From Pseudochelatococcus sp047501465 (GTDB lineage Bacteria; Pseudomonadota; Alphaproteobacteria; Rhizobiales; Beijerinckiaceae): a stretch of 64,000 nucleotides of DNA. The position numbers were made by a program, and so were the translations under genes. The stretch covers positions 682,001 through 746,000 of the forward strand of contig NZ_JAZDRL010000002.1 in assembly GCF_047501465.1 (NCBI RefSeq). The letters run 5' to 3'. Below, in pieces: positions 41,980 to 51,468 of this stretch. The notes beneath the pieces were generated by a model. The model ran no database searches. It was not told where the DNA came from and saw nothing but the letters and a program-made list of their open reading frames with translations. Positions within the stretch are counted from its first letter, which is position 1, and the number at the start of each line of letters is the position of its first letter.

Positions 41980-43508
41980 TGAGCATCCGCGCCGCGGAAA
42001 TTTCCGCAATTCTCAAGGAGCAGATCAAGAACTTTGGCAGTGAAGCCGAGGTTACTGAGGTCGGCCAGGTTCTCTCTGTGGGTGATGGTATCGCCCGCGT
42101 TTACGGTCTGGATCAGGTCCAGTCCGGTGAAATGGTGGAGTTCGAATCGGGGGTGCGCGGCATGGCGCTGAACCTCGAACAGGACAACGTCGGTGTCGTG
42201 GTGTTCGGTAGCGACCGTGACATCTCGGAGGGCCAGACCGTCAAGCGCACCAAGGCTATCGTGGACGTGCCTGTCGGCCGTGGCCTTCTGGGTCGTGTTG
42301 TTGACGCGCTCGGTAATCCTATCGATGGCAAGGGGCCGATTGAGGCGACCGAGCGTCGCCAGGTTGACGTCAAGGCGCCAGGCATCATTCCGCGTAAGTC
42401 GGTTCATGAGCCGATGGCGACGGGCCTCAAGGCTATTGATGCTCTGATCCCGGTTGGCCGTGGCCAGCGTGAGCTGATCATTGGCGACCGTCAGACCGGT
42501 AAGACCGCGATTGCGCTCGACACCATCCTGAACCAGAAGTCGATCAACCAGGGCGATGACGACAAGCAGAAGCTTTTCTGCGTATATGTCGCTATCGGCC
42601 AGAAGCGTTCGACGGTTGCACAGTTCGTGAAGGTGCTTGAAGAGCAGGGCGCTCTTGAGTACTCGATCGTTGTTGCTGCAACGGCATCTGATCCTGCACC
42701 AATGCAGTACATTGCACCTTTCGCTGGTTGCGCGATTGGTGAGTATTTCCGCGATAACGGCATGCATGCTGTGATCGTGTATGACGATTTGTCGAAGCAG
42801 GCTGTGGCCTACCGTCAAATGTCGCTTCTGCTACGTCGTCCTCCCGGACGTGAAGCATATCCTGGCGATGTGTTCTACCTGCACTCCCGTCTTCTGGAGC
42901 GTGCGGCTAAGCTGAATGAGGACAACGGCCTCGGTTCGCTGACTGCTCTTCCAGTTATTGAGACGCAGGCGAACGACGTGTCTGCCTACATCCCAACGAA
43001 CGTGATCTCGATCACCGACGGCCAGATCTTCCTTGAGACGGATTTGTTCTACCAGGGTATTCGCCCTGCTGTGAACGTTGGTCTTTCTGTTTCGCGTGTG
43101 GGCTCTTCTGCTCAGACGAAGGCGATGAAGAAGGTCGCAGGCAAGATCAAGGGTGAGCTTGCTCAGTATCGTGAAATGGCTGCGTTCGCGCAGTTCGGTT
43201 CGGATCTTGATGCATCGACACAGCGTTTGCTGAACCGCGGCGCACGTCTGACTGAGCTTCTGAAGCAGTCGCAGTTCTCGCCACTGAAGAACGAAGAGCA
43301 GGTCGCAGTGATTTATGCTGGCGTCAATGGTTACTTGGACGTGATTCCAGTTGCCAAGGTCCGGGCATTCGAGGATGGGCTTTTGTCTAGTCTTCGTAAT
43401 CATCACGCTGATATCCTTGAGGACATCCGCGTGACGAAGGATCTGTCGAACGAGACGGCTGCCAAGCTTAAGGCTGTTGTTGAAGAGTTCGTTCGGTCGT
43501 TCAACTGA
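41979..43508 (+). CDS. atpA: ATP synthase F1 subunit alpha
   Basis: This 509-residue non-catalytic nucleotide-binding subunit has Walker A 'GDRQTGKTAIALDT' and the ATP synthase signature 'PAVNVGLSVSRVGS'. It alternates with beta in the F1 hexamer. It is coupled to atpH by a one-base overlap and is 68 bp from atpG. A long antisense open frame here is a shadow caused by strong codon bias. Confidence 0.98.
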   Translation: MSIRAAEISAILKEQIKNFGSEAEVTEVGQVLSVGDGIARVYGLDQVQSGEMVEFESGVRGMALNLEQDNVGVVVFGSDRDISEGQTVKRTKAIVDVPVGRGLLGRVVDALGNPIDGKGPIEATERRQVDVKAPGIIPRKSVHEPMATGLKAIDALIPVGRGQRELIIGDRQTGKTAIALDTILNQKSINQGDDDKQKLFCVYVAIGQKRSTVAQFVKVLEEQGALEYSIVVAATASDPAPMQYIAPFAGCAIGEYFRDNGMHAVIVYDDLSKQAVAYRQMSLLLRRPPGREAYPGDVFYLHSRLLERAAKLNEDNGLGSLTALPVIETQANDVSAYIPTNVISITDGQIFLETDLFYQGIRPAVNVGLSVSRVGSSAQTKAMKKVAGKIKGELAQYREMAAFAQFGSDLDASTQRLLNRGARLTELLKQSQFSPLKNEEQVAVIYAGVNGYLDVIPVAKVRAFEDGLLSSLRNHHADILEDIRVTKDLSNETAAKLKAVVEEFVRSFN

Positions 43509-43576
43509 TCGGTTATTGAGTGGATCGTGGAGGGGCGTGATGGGATCACGCTCCTGCGAGGAGATAGGCGTCAACC

Positions 43577-44455
43577 ATGCCGAGCTTGAAGGACCTGCGC
43601 AATCGCATCGCCTCTGTAAAGGCGACGCAGAAGATCACCAAGGCCATGCAGATGGTGGCTGCGGCGAAGCTTCGTCGTGCCCAGCTTGCGGCTGAAGCCG
43701 CGCGTCCCTTCGCCGAGCGGATGGATCGCGTGTTGGCCAATCTGGCAGAGAGCATTGGCCCCGGAGACGGTGCGCCTGCCCTTATCGCTGGAACTGGCAA
43801 GGATCAGACGCATCTGCTTATCGTCGCAACGGCAGAACGCGGCCTGTGCGGTGGTTTCAATTCGTCGATCGCGCGTTTGGCACGTGAGCATATTCAGTCG
43901 CTGCTTAGTCAGGGTAAGACTGTCAAGATCATCTGCATCGGCAAGAAGGGCAATGATGCCCTGCGTCGCCTATATGCAGACATGATCATTGAAGTCATTG
44001 ACCTGCGCGAAGTTAAAGCGCTGACATTCGATGTCGCAGACAAGATCGGCAAAAAACTGATCGCAATGTTTGAGGCAGGCGAGTTCGATGTCGCAACGCT
44101 ATTCTATTCGCGGTTCCGTTCAGTGATCTCGCAGATCCCGACGGCACAGCAGATTATTCCAGCTGTTATCCCTGTCCGTTCGGATGAGATTGTGGCTGAT
44201 GCTGTGTATTCTTATGAACCGAACGAGGAAGAGATCCTCGAGACGCTATTGCCACGCAACGTGTCGGTGCAGGTTTTCCGGGCATTGCTGGAAAATGGTG
44301 CTTCCGAGCAGGGCGCGCGCATGTCTGCAATGGATAATGCCACGCGTAATGCTGGCGAGATGATCAAGAAGCAGACGCTGCTCTACAACAGGTCACGTCA
44401 GGCGATCATCACGAAAGAATTGATCGAGATTATCTCGGGCGCCGAGGCGATCTGA
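43577..44455 (+). CDS. atpG: ATP synthase F1 subunit gamma
   Basis: This 292-residue central-shaft protein begins 'MPSLKDLRNRIASVKATQKI' and ends with the gamma signature 'MSAMDNATRNAGEMIKKQTL'. It rotates inside the alpha-beta hexamer to couple proton flow to ATP formation. GAGGAGATAG precedes the ATG. Confidence 0.98.
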   Translation: MPSLKDLRNRIASVKATQKITKAMQMVAAAKLRRAQLAAEAARPFAERMDRVLANLAESIGPGDGAPALIAGTGKDQTHLLIVATAERGLCGGFNSSIARLAREHIQSLLSQGKTVKIICIGKKGNDALRRLYADMIIEVIDLREVKALTFDVADKIGKKLIAMFEAGEFDVATLFYSRFRSVISQIPTAQQIIPAVIPVRSDEIVADAVYSYEPNEEEILETLLPRNVSVQVFRALLENGASEQGARMSAMDNATRNAGEMIKKQTLLYNRSRQAIITKELIEIISGAEAI

Positions 44456-44560
44456 TCCGGCGCGTAAGCGTCAAAGTTACGAAGAGGGCGTCGCTATTTT
44501 TGGTCGATGCCAATTGTTGGATAAATTAGAGGCCCGGACGGGCTCGGACGGAGCTGCACC

Positions 44561-46012
44561 ATGGTTAAAGTTTCCCCGGCTAAAAACACTGGCCGTATCA
44601 CTCAGGTGATCGGTGCTGTTGTTGACGTGCAGTTCGACGGCGAGCTGCCTGAGATTTTGAACGCCCTGGAGACCACCAACCGTGGTCAACGTATGGTGCT
44701 TGAAGTGTCGCAGCAGCTCGGTGAGAACACCGTTCGCTGCATCGCCATGGATACCTCGGAAGGTCTGGTACGTGGTCAATCTGTGACCGACACCGGCGCA
44801 CCAATCATGGTGCCAGTTGGTGCGGCGACCCTTGGCCGTATCATCAACGTCATCGGCGAGCCGGTGGACGAAGCCGGCCCAGTGGTTGGTGAAGCAATGC
44901 GCTCCATCCATCAGCCTGCGCCGAGCTATTCTGAGCAGTCGACGGAATCACAGATTCTTGTCACCGGCATCAAAGTGATCGACCTGCTTGCACCTTATTC
45001 ACGCGGTGGTAAGGTTGGCCTGTTCGGCGGCGCTGGCGTTGGCAAGACGGTTCTCATCCAGGAGCTGATCAACAACATTGCTAAGGCGCACGGCGGTTAC
45101 TCTGTGTTTGCTGGTGTAGGCGAGCGTACCCGTGAGGGTAACGATCTTTACCATGAAATGATCGAGTCGAAGGTAAACGTCGACCCGAAGGAGAACAATG
45201 GTTCTGCTGCTGGTTCCAAGTGCGCTCTCGTTTACGGCCAGATGAACGAGCCTCCAGGAGCGCGTGCACGCGTTGCTCTTACAGGCCTGACGGTTGCCGA
45301 GCATTTCCGCGATCAGGGCCAGGACGTTCTGTTCTTCGTGGACAACATCTTCCGCTTTACGCAGGCTGGTTCAGAGGTGTCGGCTCTACTGGGCCGTATT
45401 CCTTCTGCTGTGGGTTATCAGCCAACGCTGGCAACTGACATGGGGGCGTTGCAAGAACGCATCACCACCACTACCAAGGGTTCGATCACTTCGGTTCAGG
45501 CTATCTACGTGCCTGCTGACGATTTGACCGATCCTGCACCAGCTGCATCGTTCGCTCACTTGGATGCAACGACCGTATTGTCGCGCGCGATTTCGGAAAA
45601 GGGTATTTACCCTGCCGTTGACCCGCTCGATTCGACGTCGCGTATTTTGTCACCACTGGTTGTTGGTGAAGAACACTACAGCGTCGCACGTTCGGTGCAG
45701 CAGGTTCTGCAACGTTATAAGGCTCTGCAAGATATCATCGCTATTCTCGGTATGGATGAGCTCTCGGAAGAGGACAAGCTCACTGTGGCGCGCGCTCGTA
45801 AGATTGAACGCTTCCTGTCGCAGCCGTTCCACGTCGCTGAAGTGTTCACGGGTTCGCCCGGTACGTTAGTAAGCCTTGAGGACACTATTAAGGGCTTTAA
45901 AGGTCTTGTCGAAGGCAAGTACGATCATCTGCCAGAATCTGCATTCTATATGGTTGGCACGATTGAACAGGCCGTCGAAAAGGCACAGAAGCTGTCTGCT
46001 GAAGCTGCTTAA
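44561..46012 (+). CDS. atpD: ATP synthase F1 subunit beta
   Basis: This 483-residue catalytic subunit has Walker A 'GGAGVGKTVLIQELI', the 'GERTREGNDLYHEM' catalytic glutamate region and the signature 'PAVDPLDSTSRILS'. The DELSEED loop reads 'DELSEEDKLTVARARK'. It is 105 bp after atpG, a gap that may allow a separate ribosome-site control. Confidence 0.98.
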   Translation: MVKVSPAKNTGRITQVIGAVVDVQFDGELPEILNALETTNRGQRMVLEVSQQLGENTVRCIAMDTSEGLVRGQSVTDTGAPIMVPVGAATLGRIINVIGEPVDEAGPVVGEAMRSIHQPAPSYSEQSTESQILVTGIKVIDLLAPYSRGGKVGLFGGAGVGKTVLIQELINNIAKAHGGYSVFAGVGERTREGNDLYHEMIESKVNVDPKENNGSAAGSKCALVYGQMNEPPGARARVALTGLTVAEHFRDQGQDVLFFVDNIFRFTQAGSEVSALLGRIPSAVGYQPTLATDMGALQERITTTTKGSITSVQAIYVPADDLTDPAPAASFAHLDATTVLSRAISEKGIYPAVDPLDSTSRILSPLVVGEEHYSVARSVQQVLQRYKALQDIIAILGMDELSEEDKLTVARARKIERFLSQPFHVAEVFTGSPGTLVSLEDTIKGFKGLVEGKYDHLPESAFYMVGTIEQAVEKAQKLSAEAA

Positions 46013-46074
46013 TTGTCGTGATACGCGGGGCATATATACGCCCCGCATGCTGAAATTGGGTCGGGAGTACCGTC

Positions 46075-46473
46075 ATGGCTACCTTTCATGTCGAGCTGGT
46101 CTCGCCTGAGAAATTGTTATTCGCGGGTGAGGCGGAAAGTGCTACGGTGCCGTCCGTTGATGGCGAGATGACGGTTCTGGACCAACATGCACCTTTAATG
46201 GCCGTGTTGAAGCCTGGCGTTGTCAAGATTGTTGATGCAAACCAGAACGTACGTCGTCTGTTTGTGCGAGGTGGCTTTGCTGACGTAAACCCACAGGGAC
46301 TTACAGTGCTGGCAGAGTTCGCCTTGCCTGTTGAAGAGATCGATGTCGATTCTGTTGATAGCCAGATCCGGGATGCGGAAGAAGATTATCGTGATGCCAA
46401 AGGCTTTAATGAAAAGCAGGCAGCATCGGATAGGCTGGTTCAGTTGCGTGATATGCGGGCTGCTGCTCGCTGA
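46075..46473 (+). CDS. atpC: ATP synthase F1 subunit epsilon
   Basis: This 132-residue subunit has the beta-sandwich N-domain ('FHVELVSPEKLLFAGEAESA', then 'GEMTVLDQHAPLMAVLKPG') and a short helical C-part. It caps the central stalk and can inhibit ATP hydrolysis. It ends the atpHAGDC operon and is followed by a terminator. Confidence 0.96.
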   Translation: MATFHVELVSPEKLLFAGEAESATVPSVDGEMTVLDQHAPLMAVLKPGVVKIVDANQNVRRLFVRGGFADVNPQGLTVLAEFALPVEEIDVDSVDSQIRDAEEDYRDAKGFNEKQAASDRLVQLRDMRAAAR

Positions 46474-46505
46474 TAGTACTGACCATTTCTGGTCTTACTG
46501 ATTTT

Positions 46506-46531
46506 AAGGGTGGCTTATGGCCACCTTTTTT
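46506..46531 (+). terminator. Terminator of the atp operon
   Basis: GGTGGC and GCCACC arms with loop TTATG, extended by AAG/TTT pairs, followed by a T run. It lies 33 bp after the atpC stop. Confidence 0.85.
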
Positions 46532-46636
46532 ATTGTCTGCAAAATACCATTAATAGAATAAATATAAAAATTTCAATTATTTATTCCCTGATAATATACG
46601 ATATTGTCACGTCAGAATTCCATGAGGAGCCAAGCA

Positions 46637-47239
46637 ATGGTTGACAGTGAACGTTTGGATAAAAGGCTGAAACGTTTGGAGCGTCGTCGTTCGGCTGCTC
46701 CCTTACAATTAAGTGCCCCAGGCCCGGATGCTGAAACTTTACGGCGTTTGCTAACCATTGCGATGCGTGTGCCTGATCATGGAAAGTTGGAGCCTTGGCG
46801 ATTTATCGTGCTGGAAGGGGATGCACGGATTGAAGTAGCACGACAATTGGCCGCCACCTATATTGTTGAAAATCCAAATGAGGACGCGAATAAACGCGAT
46901 AAGCAAATTACCAAGATTGCCGCAATATGGGCTGCAGCTCCCGTGGTTGTTATTGTGGTTAGCAGGGCAAATTCTGAGGCCAAGAAGCCAGAGTGGGAGC
47001 AGATTCTATCCGCGGGTGCTGTATGCATGAATCTACTGACTGCGGCTACGCTTGCGGGGTTCGATGGTGTGTGGCTGACAGGCTGGGCAGCATATAATGA
47101 AGCTGCAAAGCGCATTCTTGGGGTTGTGCCGCATGAGCGAATTGCTGGCATTATTCATCTAGGCACAGAAAATGAAAAGCAAAAGGATCGGCCGCGCCCA
47201 GATTATGATGCGCTGGTAACGAGGTGGAGAAGCCAATAA
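46637..47239 (+). CDS. Nitroreductase-family protein (YdjA-like)
   Basis: This 200-residue FMN-dependent oxidoreductase has the family pattern 'LTIAMRVPDHGKLEPWRFIVLE' and the closing 'VPHERIAGIIHLGTENEKQKDRPRPD'. The middle 'AGAVCMNLLTAATLAGFDGVWLTG' is the helix-turn that lies over the flavin. ATG 46637 has GAGGAG eight bases upstream; an upstream TTG start is poorer. Substrate unknown. Confidence 0.88.
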   Translation: MVDSERLDKRLKRLERRRSAAPLQLSAPGPDAETLRRLLTIAMRVPDHGKLEPWRFIVLEGDARIEVARQLAATYIVENPNEDANKRDKQITKIAAIWAAAPVVVIVVSRANSEAKKPEWEQILSAGAVCMNLLTAATLAGFDGVWLTGWAAYNEAAKRILGVVPHERIAGIIHLGTENEKQKDRPRPDYDALVTRWRSQ

Positions 47240-47352
47240 GCATGCAGCATCTAAAAAATGGCTTGCGCTTGTTGAAATGTGTCTTGTCGAAATGATCTGA
47301 GCATGATTGAAAGAGATAGCATTTATAGTAAAGATTGCCTGTAGGAGCTCTC

Positions 47353-48051
47353 ATGACAACCTTGCCGCCTCCTCTCGACCGTGCCCTCATTGCCCGGCAG
47401 GCTGCTCGGATGTTGTTAGAGATTAAGGCTGTGCATTTTAATGCTGAAAAGCCGTATATTTTTACGTCTGGTTGGGCAAGTCCGGTTTATATCGATTGCC
47501 GTAAGATTATTTCTTACCCACGCCTGCGATCGTCCTTGATGGATTTTGCTGCGTCGACCATCGTGCGTGAGATTGGCTATGAATCAATCGATACGATTGC
47601 TGGTGGCGAAACAGCGGGAATTCCGTTTGCTGCATGGCTTGCAGATCGGTTTGAGCTGCCAATGCAATATATTCGTAAAAAACCAAAGGGCTTTGGCCGC
47701 AATGCACAAATCGAGGGCGAGGTGGCGGTCGGTGCCCGCACGCTGCTCGTTGAAGATCTAGCGACTGATGGTGGCAGTAAGGTGAACTTTGCCGAAGCCC
47801 TGCGTACAGCAGGTGCGCAGGTCGATCATTGCTTCGTGCTGTTTTTCTACGACATCTTCCCGCATAGTCGTGAGGTAATGGAAAAGATCAACCTGAAACT
47901 GCATTATCTGACCACTTGGCGGGATGTACTAGCGGCAGCTAAAGAAAGCGGGCATTTTGATGCTGGCGTGCTGGCTGAAGTTGAAGGGTTTCTGAACAAA
48001 CCAGCTGAGTGGTCTGCAGCGCATGGCGGAATTTCGTCATTTGAGAAGTAA
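47353..48051 (+). CDS. pyrE: Orotate phosphoribosyltransferase
   Basis: This 232-residue enzyme makes OMP from orotate and PRPP in pyrimidine synthesis. The PRPP-binding motif reads 'TLLVEDLATDGGSKVNFAEAL', the second contact 'YIRKKPKGFGRNAQIEG' and the N-terminal 'FTSGWASPVYIDCRKIISYP' are all present. ATG 47353 is used; an earlier in-frame codon at 47335 lacks support. Confidence 0.96.
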   Translation: MTTLPPPLDRALIARQAARMLLEIKAVHFNAEKPYIFTSGWASPVYIDCRKIISYPRLRSSLMDFAASTIVREIGYESIDTIAGGETAGIPFAAWLADRFELPMQYIRKKPKGFGRNAQIEGEVAVGARTLLVEDLATDGGSKVNFAEALRTAGAQVDHCFVLFFYDIFPHSREVMEKINLKLHYLTTWRDVLAAAKESGHFDAGVLAEVEGFLNKPAEWSAAHGGISSFEK

Positions 48052-48145
48052 TGCTTATTTTCTAATTGTTTTATAAGGGCGATTTATTCATCGCGCCCTT
48101 AGAAGAGACATATAAAAATTAAATTAATGAATTATGGAGGCAGAT

Positions 48146-49072
48146 ATGTCTGAGTATATAAGCAATAGGTCGAATATTATTTCATTTGATAATGTGATTA
48201 CAGCGCCTGATAATGGTGGTGCATCATATTTTGAGGGCATTTGGGAAACAGCATATAGTTTTGCTGAAAATATTATATCCCGGATTGCCTCTTGTCTTAC
48301 AGATATTTTATGGAAAATTTGGAATGCGTTCAAGTTTGAAGGTGATAATCAGCCTCAACCTAAGGCTGTTGCTGAAGGTAGTATATCTGTTCTGAAATCC
48401 GAGCCTTTTATTAGTAATATACTTAATAATTATGACATTCAGTGCTCAGAAGCTCCAGATGAATTATCCGATGCCCTTGATCAACTTAATACATCGAAAA
48501 CTAGTGTAATACTGCCGATTAAGCAGGTTATAGTAGGGTTATCAGGGGAATCGTTGGTAGGCGATGGTTCTAAGGATGGCTGTAATATTCAGGTAAATGA
48601 TTGTTTGCCTGAGCATATTTCAAATATAGCAGTTAAAAGCTCTTTTGCAGAGGGCGCTTGCTTTAAGCATAAATATCCCTTCTTAAAAGAAATAGAAAAT
48701 GTATCATTTAATTATAGTCTTATATTAAAGGATATTTCAGCGGGTGAATATGCATGCATTGGCGTTAATAAGAAGATTGTTGCAGGTATATGCAGTAAAT
48801 TTTTTGAGGAATTGAATGTAGTAAATATGGCATATCATGCTGAAATGATGGCCTTAAGGGACATTATTCTCTTTTCTAAAAAGGGAGGGGAGAGGTTATC
48901 AAGCTTGGATAACGATAAAATAGCAAGTACTTTGTGCAAAGCTATTAATGATGATATTGAGAATGGCTATAATGGAGATGAAAAAGATTATGTATATTTA
49001 GATAGAGGGCCATTTATATTGTCATCTGGCACTGTTGAGCGTCTGTCTAGGCTGAGGATTCAAATTAAGTAA
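48146..49072 (+). CDS. Deaminase-like protein lacking its cysteine pair, abutting an IS
   Basis: This 308-residue, strongly AT-rich protein has GGAGG six bases before its ATG. The C-terminal part resembles the cytidine-deaminase fold: a strand pair 'GEYACIGVNKKIVAGICSKFF', then 'YHAEMMALRDI' with HAE at 231-233, and a strand 'YVYLDRGPFILSS' near 283-293 where the family has PCxxC. Both cysteines are absent there. The first 180 residues match nothing I know. The last few codons lie at or inside the IS end, so the C-terminus may be truncated. It may be a degenerate toxin-type deaminase or a fold mimic. Confidence 0.5.
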   Translation: MSEYISNRSNIISFDNVITAPDNGGASYFEGIWETAYSFAENIISRIASCLTDILWKIWNAFKFEGDNQPQPKAVAEGSISVLKSEPFISNILNNYDIQCSEAPDELSDALDQLNTSKTSVILPIKQVIVGLSGESLVGDGSKDGCNIQVNDCLPEHISNIAVKSSFAEGACFKHKYPFLKEIENVSFNYSLILKDISAGEYACIGVNKKIVAGICSKFFEELNVVNMAYHAEMMALRDIILFSKKGGERLSSLDNDKIASTLCKAINDDIENGYNGDEKDYVYLDRGPFILSSGTVERLSRLRIQIK

Positions 49073-49823
49073 TACGAGAATAAGATAGCGATTGTTACGG
49101 CGTTGAGGAACGATTGAGCTGATTTGTCATATCGTGTAGCGATGCGGCGCCAGTTTTTGAGTTTGGCAAAGCATGCCTCCACCCTCCATCTTTTTTTATA
49201 AAGCTCTGTATCAATTGTATTTTTGACTTTTGCATTTTTTCGGTCTGGCACACAATATGTGATGTTTGCGGCTTCAACGCAGGCGCGGATGTCTTTGGAA
49301 ACATAGCCTGTATCCGCCAGTATCTGGCGTAAATTTGGATGATTGCAGGCGTTGATCAGCAGCGGGGCGAGGCAAACATCGTGAATGTTGCCACCCGTGA
49401 TCAACCATGCGACGGGTTTGCCGCGCCCGTTACAGGCCAGGTGGATTTTACTCGTCCAACCGCCGCAAGATCGACCTGTGGCAGGACATCCTTTTTTTGG
49501 GCGCCAAGAGCCGAACGCTGTACCCGTATCGTGGTCGAATCTATCATAAGTGTCTCATCTTGCGCGTCTTTTTCGGATAAAGCCTGAAAAATACGCGTCC
49601 AGACGCCCTGAGCGTTCCAGCGTTGATAGCGCGTGTAAAGTGTTTTGTGTGGTCCGTAAATCGCCGGAGCCTGCCGCCACATCACACCCGACTGAAGAAC
49701 ATAAACAATCCCCGATACGACCCGCCGATCATTTACACGCCGCCGTCCCCGCTTCACCTTCGGCAACAAATCCTGCAATTTGGACCAGGCAATGTCATTG
49801 ATATAAAAAGGATATCCACCCAT
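49060..49823 (-). CDS. IS5-family transposase, made by -1 frameshift
   Basis: Two overlapping frames encode one DDE transposase of about 254 residues. OrfA (from 49823) has 'WSKLQDLLPKVKRGRRRVND' and 'LYTRYQRWNAQGVW', plus the first catalytic Asp in 'MIDSTTIRVQRSALGA'. OrfB (49060-49404) holds the second Asp in 'LADTGYVSKDI' and the Glu in 'RWRVEACFAKLKNWRR'. The frames join at a run of seven A residues (49492-49498 on the minus strand) that forms the classic slippery heptamer A AAA AAG, requiring a -1 shift. The intact DDE set suggests a functional element. Confidence 0.85.
49491..49498 (-). promoter_or_regulatory. Slippery site A AAA AAG in the transposase gene
   Basis: Zero-frame codons CAA AAA AAG give the heptamer A AAA AAG, the same slip sequence used by dnaX. 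After a -1 slip the next codon is GGA and the frame continues as a normal transposase with 'GCPATGRSCGGWTSKIHLAC'. Ribosomal slippage is likely, though a plain frameshift mutation would look the same. Confidence 0.65.
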
Positions 49824-49938
49824 CAGAAACCTCAAAATTAAAGCGATGATGGGAGTGAATCAAAAACACTTATAAATATTCGTTAATTTGAAGGCTTAAC
49901 CTAATAGCGTATTGCTGTTAAGGAATTTTATAGTTAAC

Positions 49939-50367
49939 ATGGATCTCGTTTTAAAAACTGAGCTTTTAGCATATAATCCTGAGCATTCTTATGATTATAG
50001 CTCAGTCATAAAACGCATAAGCGAACATGCTCATAAAATTTTATCCTTTCTAGAACACAGGTATTCCCAAGATGTTTACAATAAATATAATGGAGTTCCT
50101 GAAGTTGTAAGGGTTGGAAGAAAAATAAAAAAGAAGAGATTTCCAAGCGTTTCAGCTAATACATTCTTTAAGGAGCATTGTGATGTTCCATTTTATAAAG
50201 GTGGCGGTGATAAAAAAGTTACTTTACGTGGAACGCTACTTTTCAGATCCGAGGATAGATATACAATTCTAAATGATGAAGGGCTAGTAGAAGAGGTAGT
50301 GGTTCGTGGTTTTAAAGACAGTGAGAAAAAAGTAAGATTCGACAAAGATAACTGGTCTTTATTCTAG
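49939..50367 (+). CDS. AT-rich hypothetical protein
   Basis: This 142-residue basic protein lies between the IS and xerC and shares the low GC of the deaminase-like gene on the other side. No family is recognised. The C-terminal half is strand-rich ('VTLRGTLLFRSEDRYTILND', then 'VVVRGFKDSEKKVRFDKD'). The ATG at 49939 is used; a TTG at 49912 would add nine residues. Its position suggests it may once have been part of a pair with the deaminase-like gene, split by the IS, but that is speculation. Confidence 0.5.
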   Translation: MDLVLKTELLAYNPEHSYDYSSVIKRISEHAHKILSFLEHRYSQDVYNKYNGVPEVVRVGRKIKKKRFPSVSANTFFKEHCDVPFYKGGGDKKVTLRGTLLFRSEDRYTILNDEGLVEEVVVRGFKDSEKKVRFDKDNWSLF

Positions 50368-50412
50368 GGATTTTGATTAAATATCGGTTTGCATCACATG
50401 CGGGTTGCTCGA

Positions 50413-51375
50413 TCATGTCGCCCGTGCTCGCGGATGAGCAGCTTCATAAGCTGTCATTAACCGCGCTGCATCAACCTTGGTATAGCCTTGTGTTGTTGAA
50501 AGTGAAGCATGCCCCAGAAGTTCCTGTATCGCGCGTAGATCGCCGCCGCGTCCCAGAAGATGCGTGGCGAAAGAATGGCGCAACGCATGCGGTGTGGCGC
50601 TGGCAGGGAGACCAAGTGCGCCCCGTAATGATTGCATCGCAAGTTGTACAATGCGTGGTGAAAGTGGTCCACCTTTGACACCACGAAACATTGGTTCATC
50701 GGGGGCGAGTAGATAAGGGCATAACGTAAGATAAGTGTTGATGGCTTCACTCACCTGGCGCAACACCGGCACAGCACGCATTTTGTTGCCTTTGCCCGTT
50801 ATGGTTACGCTATCGCGGCCGTCAATGGGGGCATCCTTGCGGGGGATTGATAGCGCTTCGTTAATGCGTAAGCCGCAACCATAGAGTAGCGCGAAGACAG
50901 CTGCATCGCGCGCCAATACCCATTGCGGTCTATCTTCATCAACGCGCAGGTCGGTGTCAATTACGGCGCGAGCTGCGCTCATCGTCAGGGGTTTTGGCAG
51001 GGTACGGGTAATGCGTGGTCCGCGCACAGTGGTGAAGGCAGCCGCTTCGCCTCGCTCGGTGCGCTCAAGATAGCGCGCAAATGAGCGCAGCCCCGCTAAT
51101 TGTCGCATCAGGGAGCGGCTACCGATATCCTTGCCCCGACGATCAGAAAGAAAGGCACGTAGATCGGCGGGGGTGAGGTCTATGAGATTCTCAAGTGTAG
51201 GCTCGGTGCCGCGATAACCACGGAGAAAGGTGAGAAACTGGCGCGCATCGCGCTCATAAGCCTCAACGGTTTTGGGCGACAGGCGGCGCTCGGAAGTTAA
51301 ATGCGTAAGCCATTCCGCAAAAGCTTTTTGCAGAGCTGGATTTATTAGAGGCATTAACGTGGCTTTGTTTGGCAT
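50413..51375 (-). CDS. xerC: Tyrosine recombinase XerC
   Basis: This 320-residue recombinase resolves chromosome dimers at dif with XerD. Catalytic residues are in 'LLYGCGLRINEAL' (Arg), 'HALRHSFATHLLGRGG' (HxxR) and 'LGHASLSTTQGYTKVDAARL' (His and Tyr). Length and motifs are standard. It is divergent from priA across 93 bp. A start at residue 8 (Met) is also possible. Confidence 0.93.
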   Translation of the reverse strand: MPNKATLMPLINPALQKAFAEWLTHLTSERRLSPKTVEAYERDARQFLTFLRGYRGTEPTLENLIDLTPADLRAFLSDRRGKDIGSRSLMRQLAGLRSFARYLERTERGEAAAFTTVRGPRITRTLPKPLTMSAARAVIDTDLRVDEDRPQWVLARDAAVFALLYGCGLRINEALSIPRKDAPIDGRDSVTITGKGNKMRAVPVLRQVSEAINTYLTLCPYLLAPDEPMFRGVKGGPLSPRIVQLAMQSLRGALGLPASATPHALRHSFATHLLGRGGDLRAIQELLGHASLSTTQGYTKVDAARLMTAYEAAHPRARAT

Positions 51376-51468
51376 GGGCTCATAATAAACGCTTGAAGCT
51401 AACCACGGGTAAATTGCAATCGCATCTCACAGCCTGTTCCGCAACGGGCGCAAATCGCGTATCTCACT

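Larger units (their letters stand above)
49045..49875. mobile_element. IS5-family insertion sequence (IS427/IS1031-like)
   Basis: A transposase gene in two frames occupies most of this stretch. GATTCA occurs in inverted orientation near both edges (49057-49062 and about 49857-49862), hinting at the terminal repeats, but I cannot fix exact ends or a target duplication. Size of about 830 bp fits the group. The element lies between two AT-rich orphan genes. Confidence 0.7.

Noticed and set aside
41721..42818. A 365-codon open frame antisense to atpH and atpA
   Set aside because: Same reason: biased codons of highly expressed genes leave the opposite strand open.
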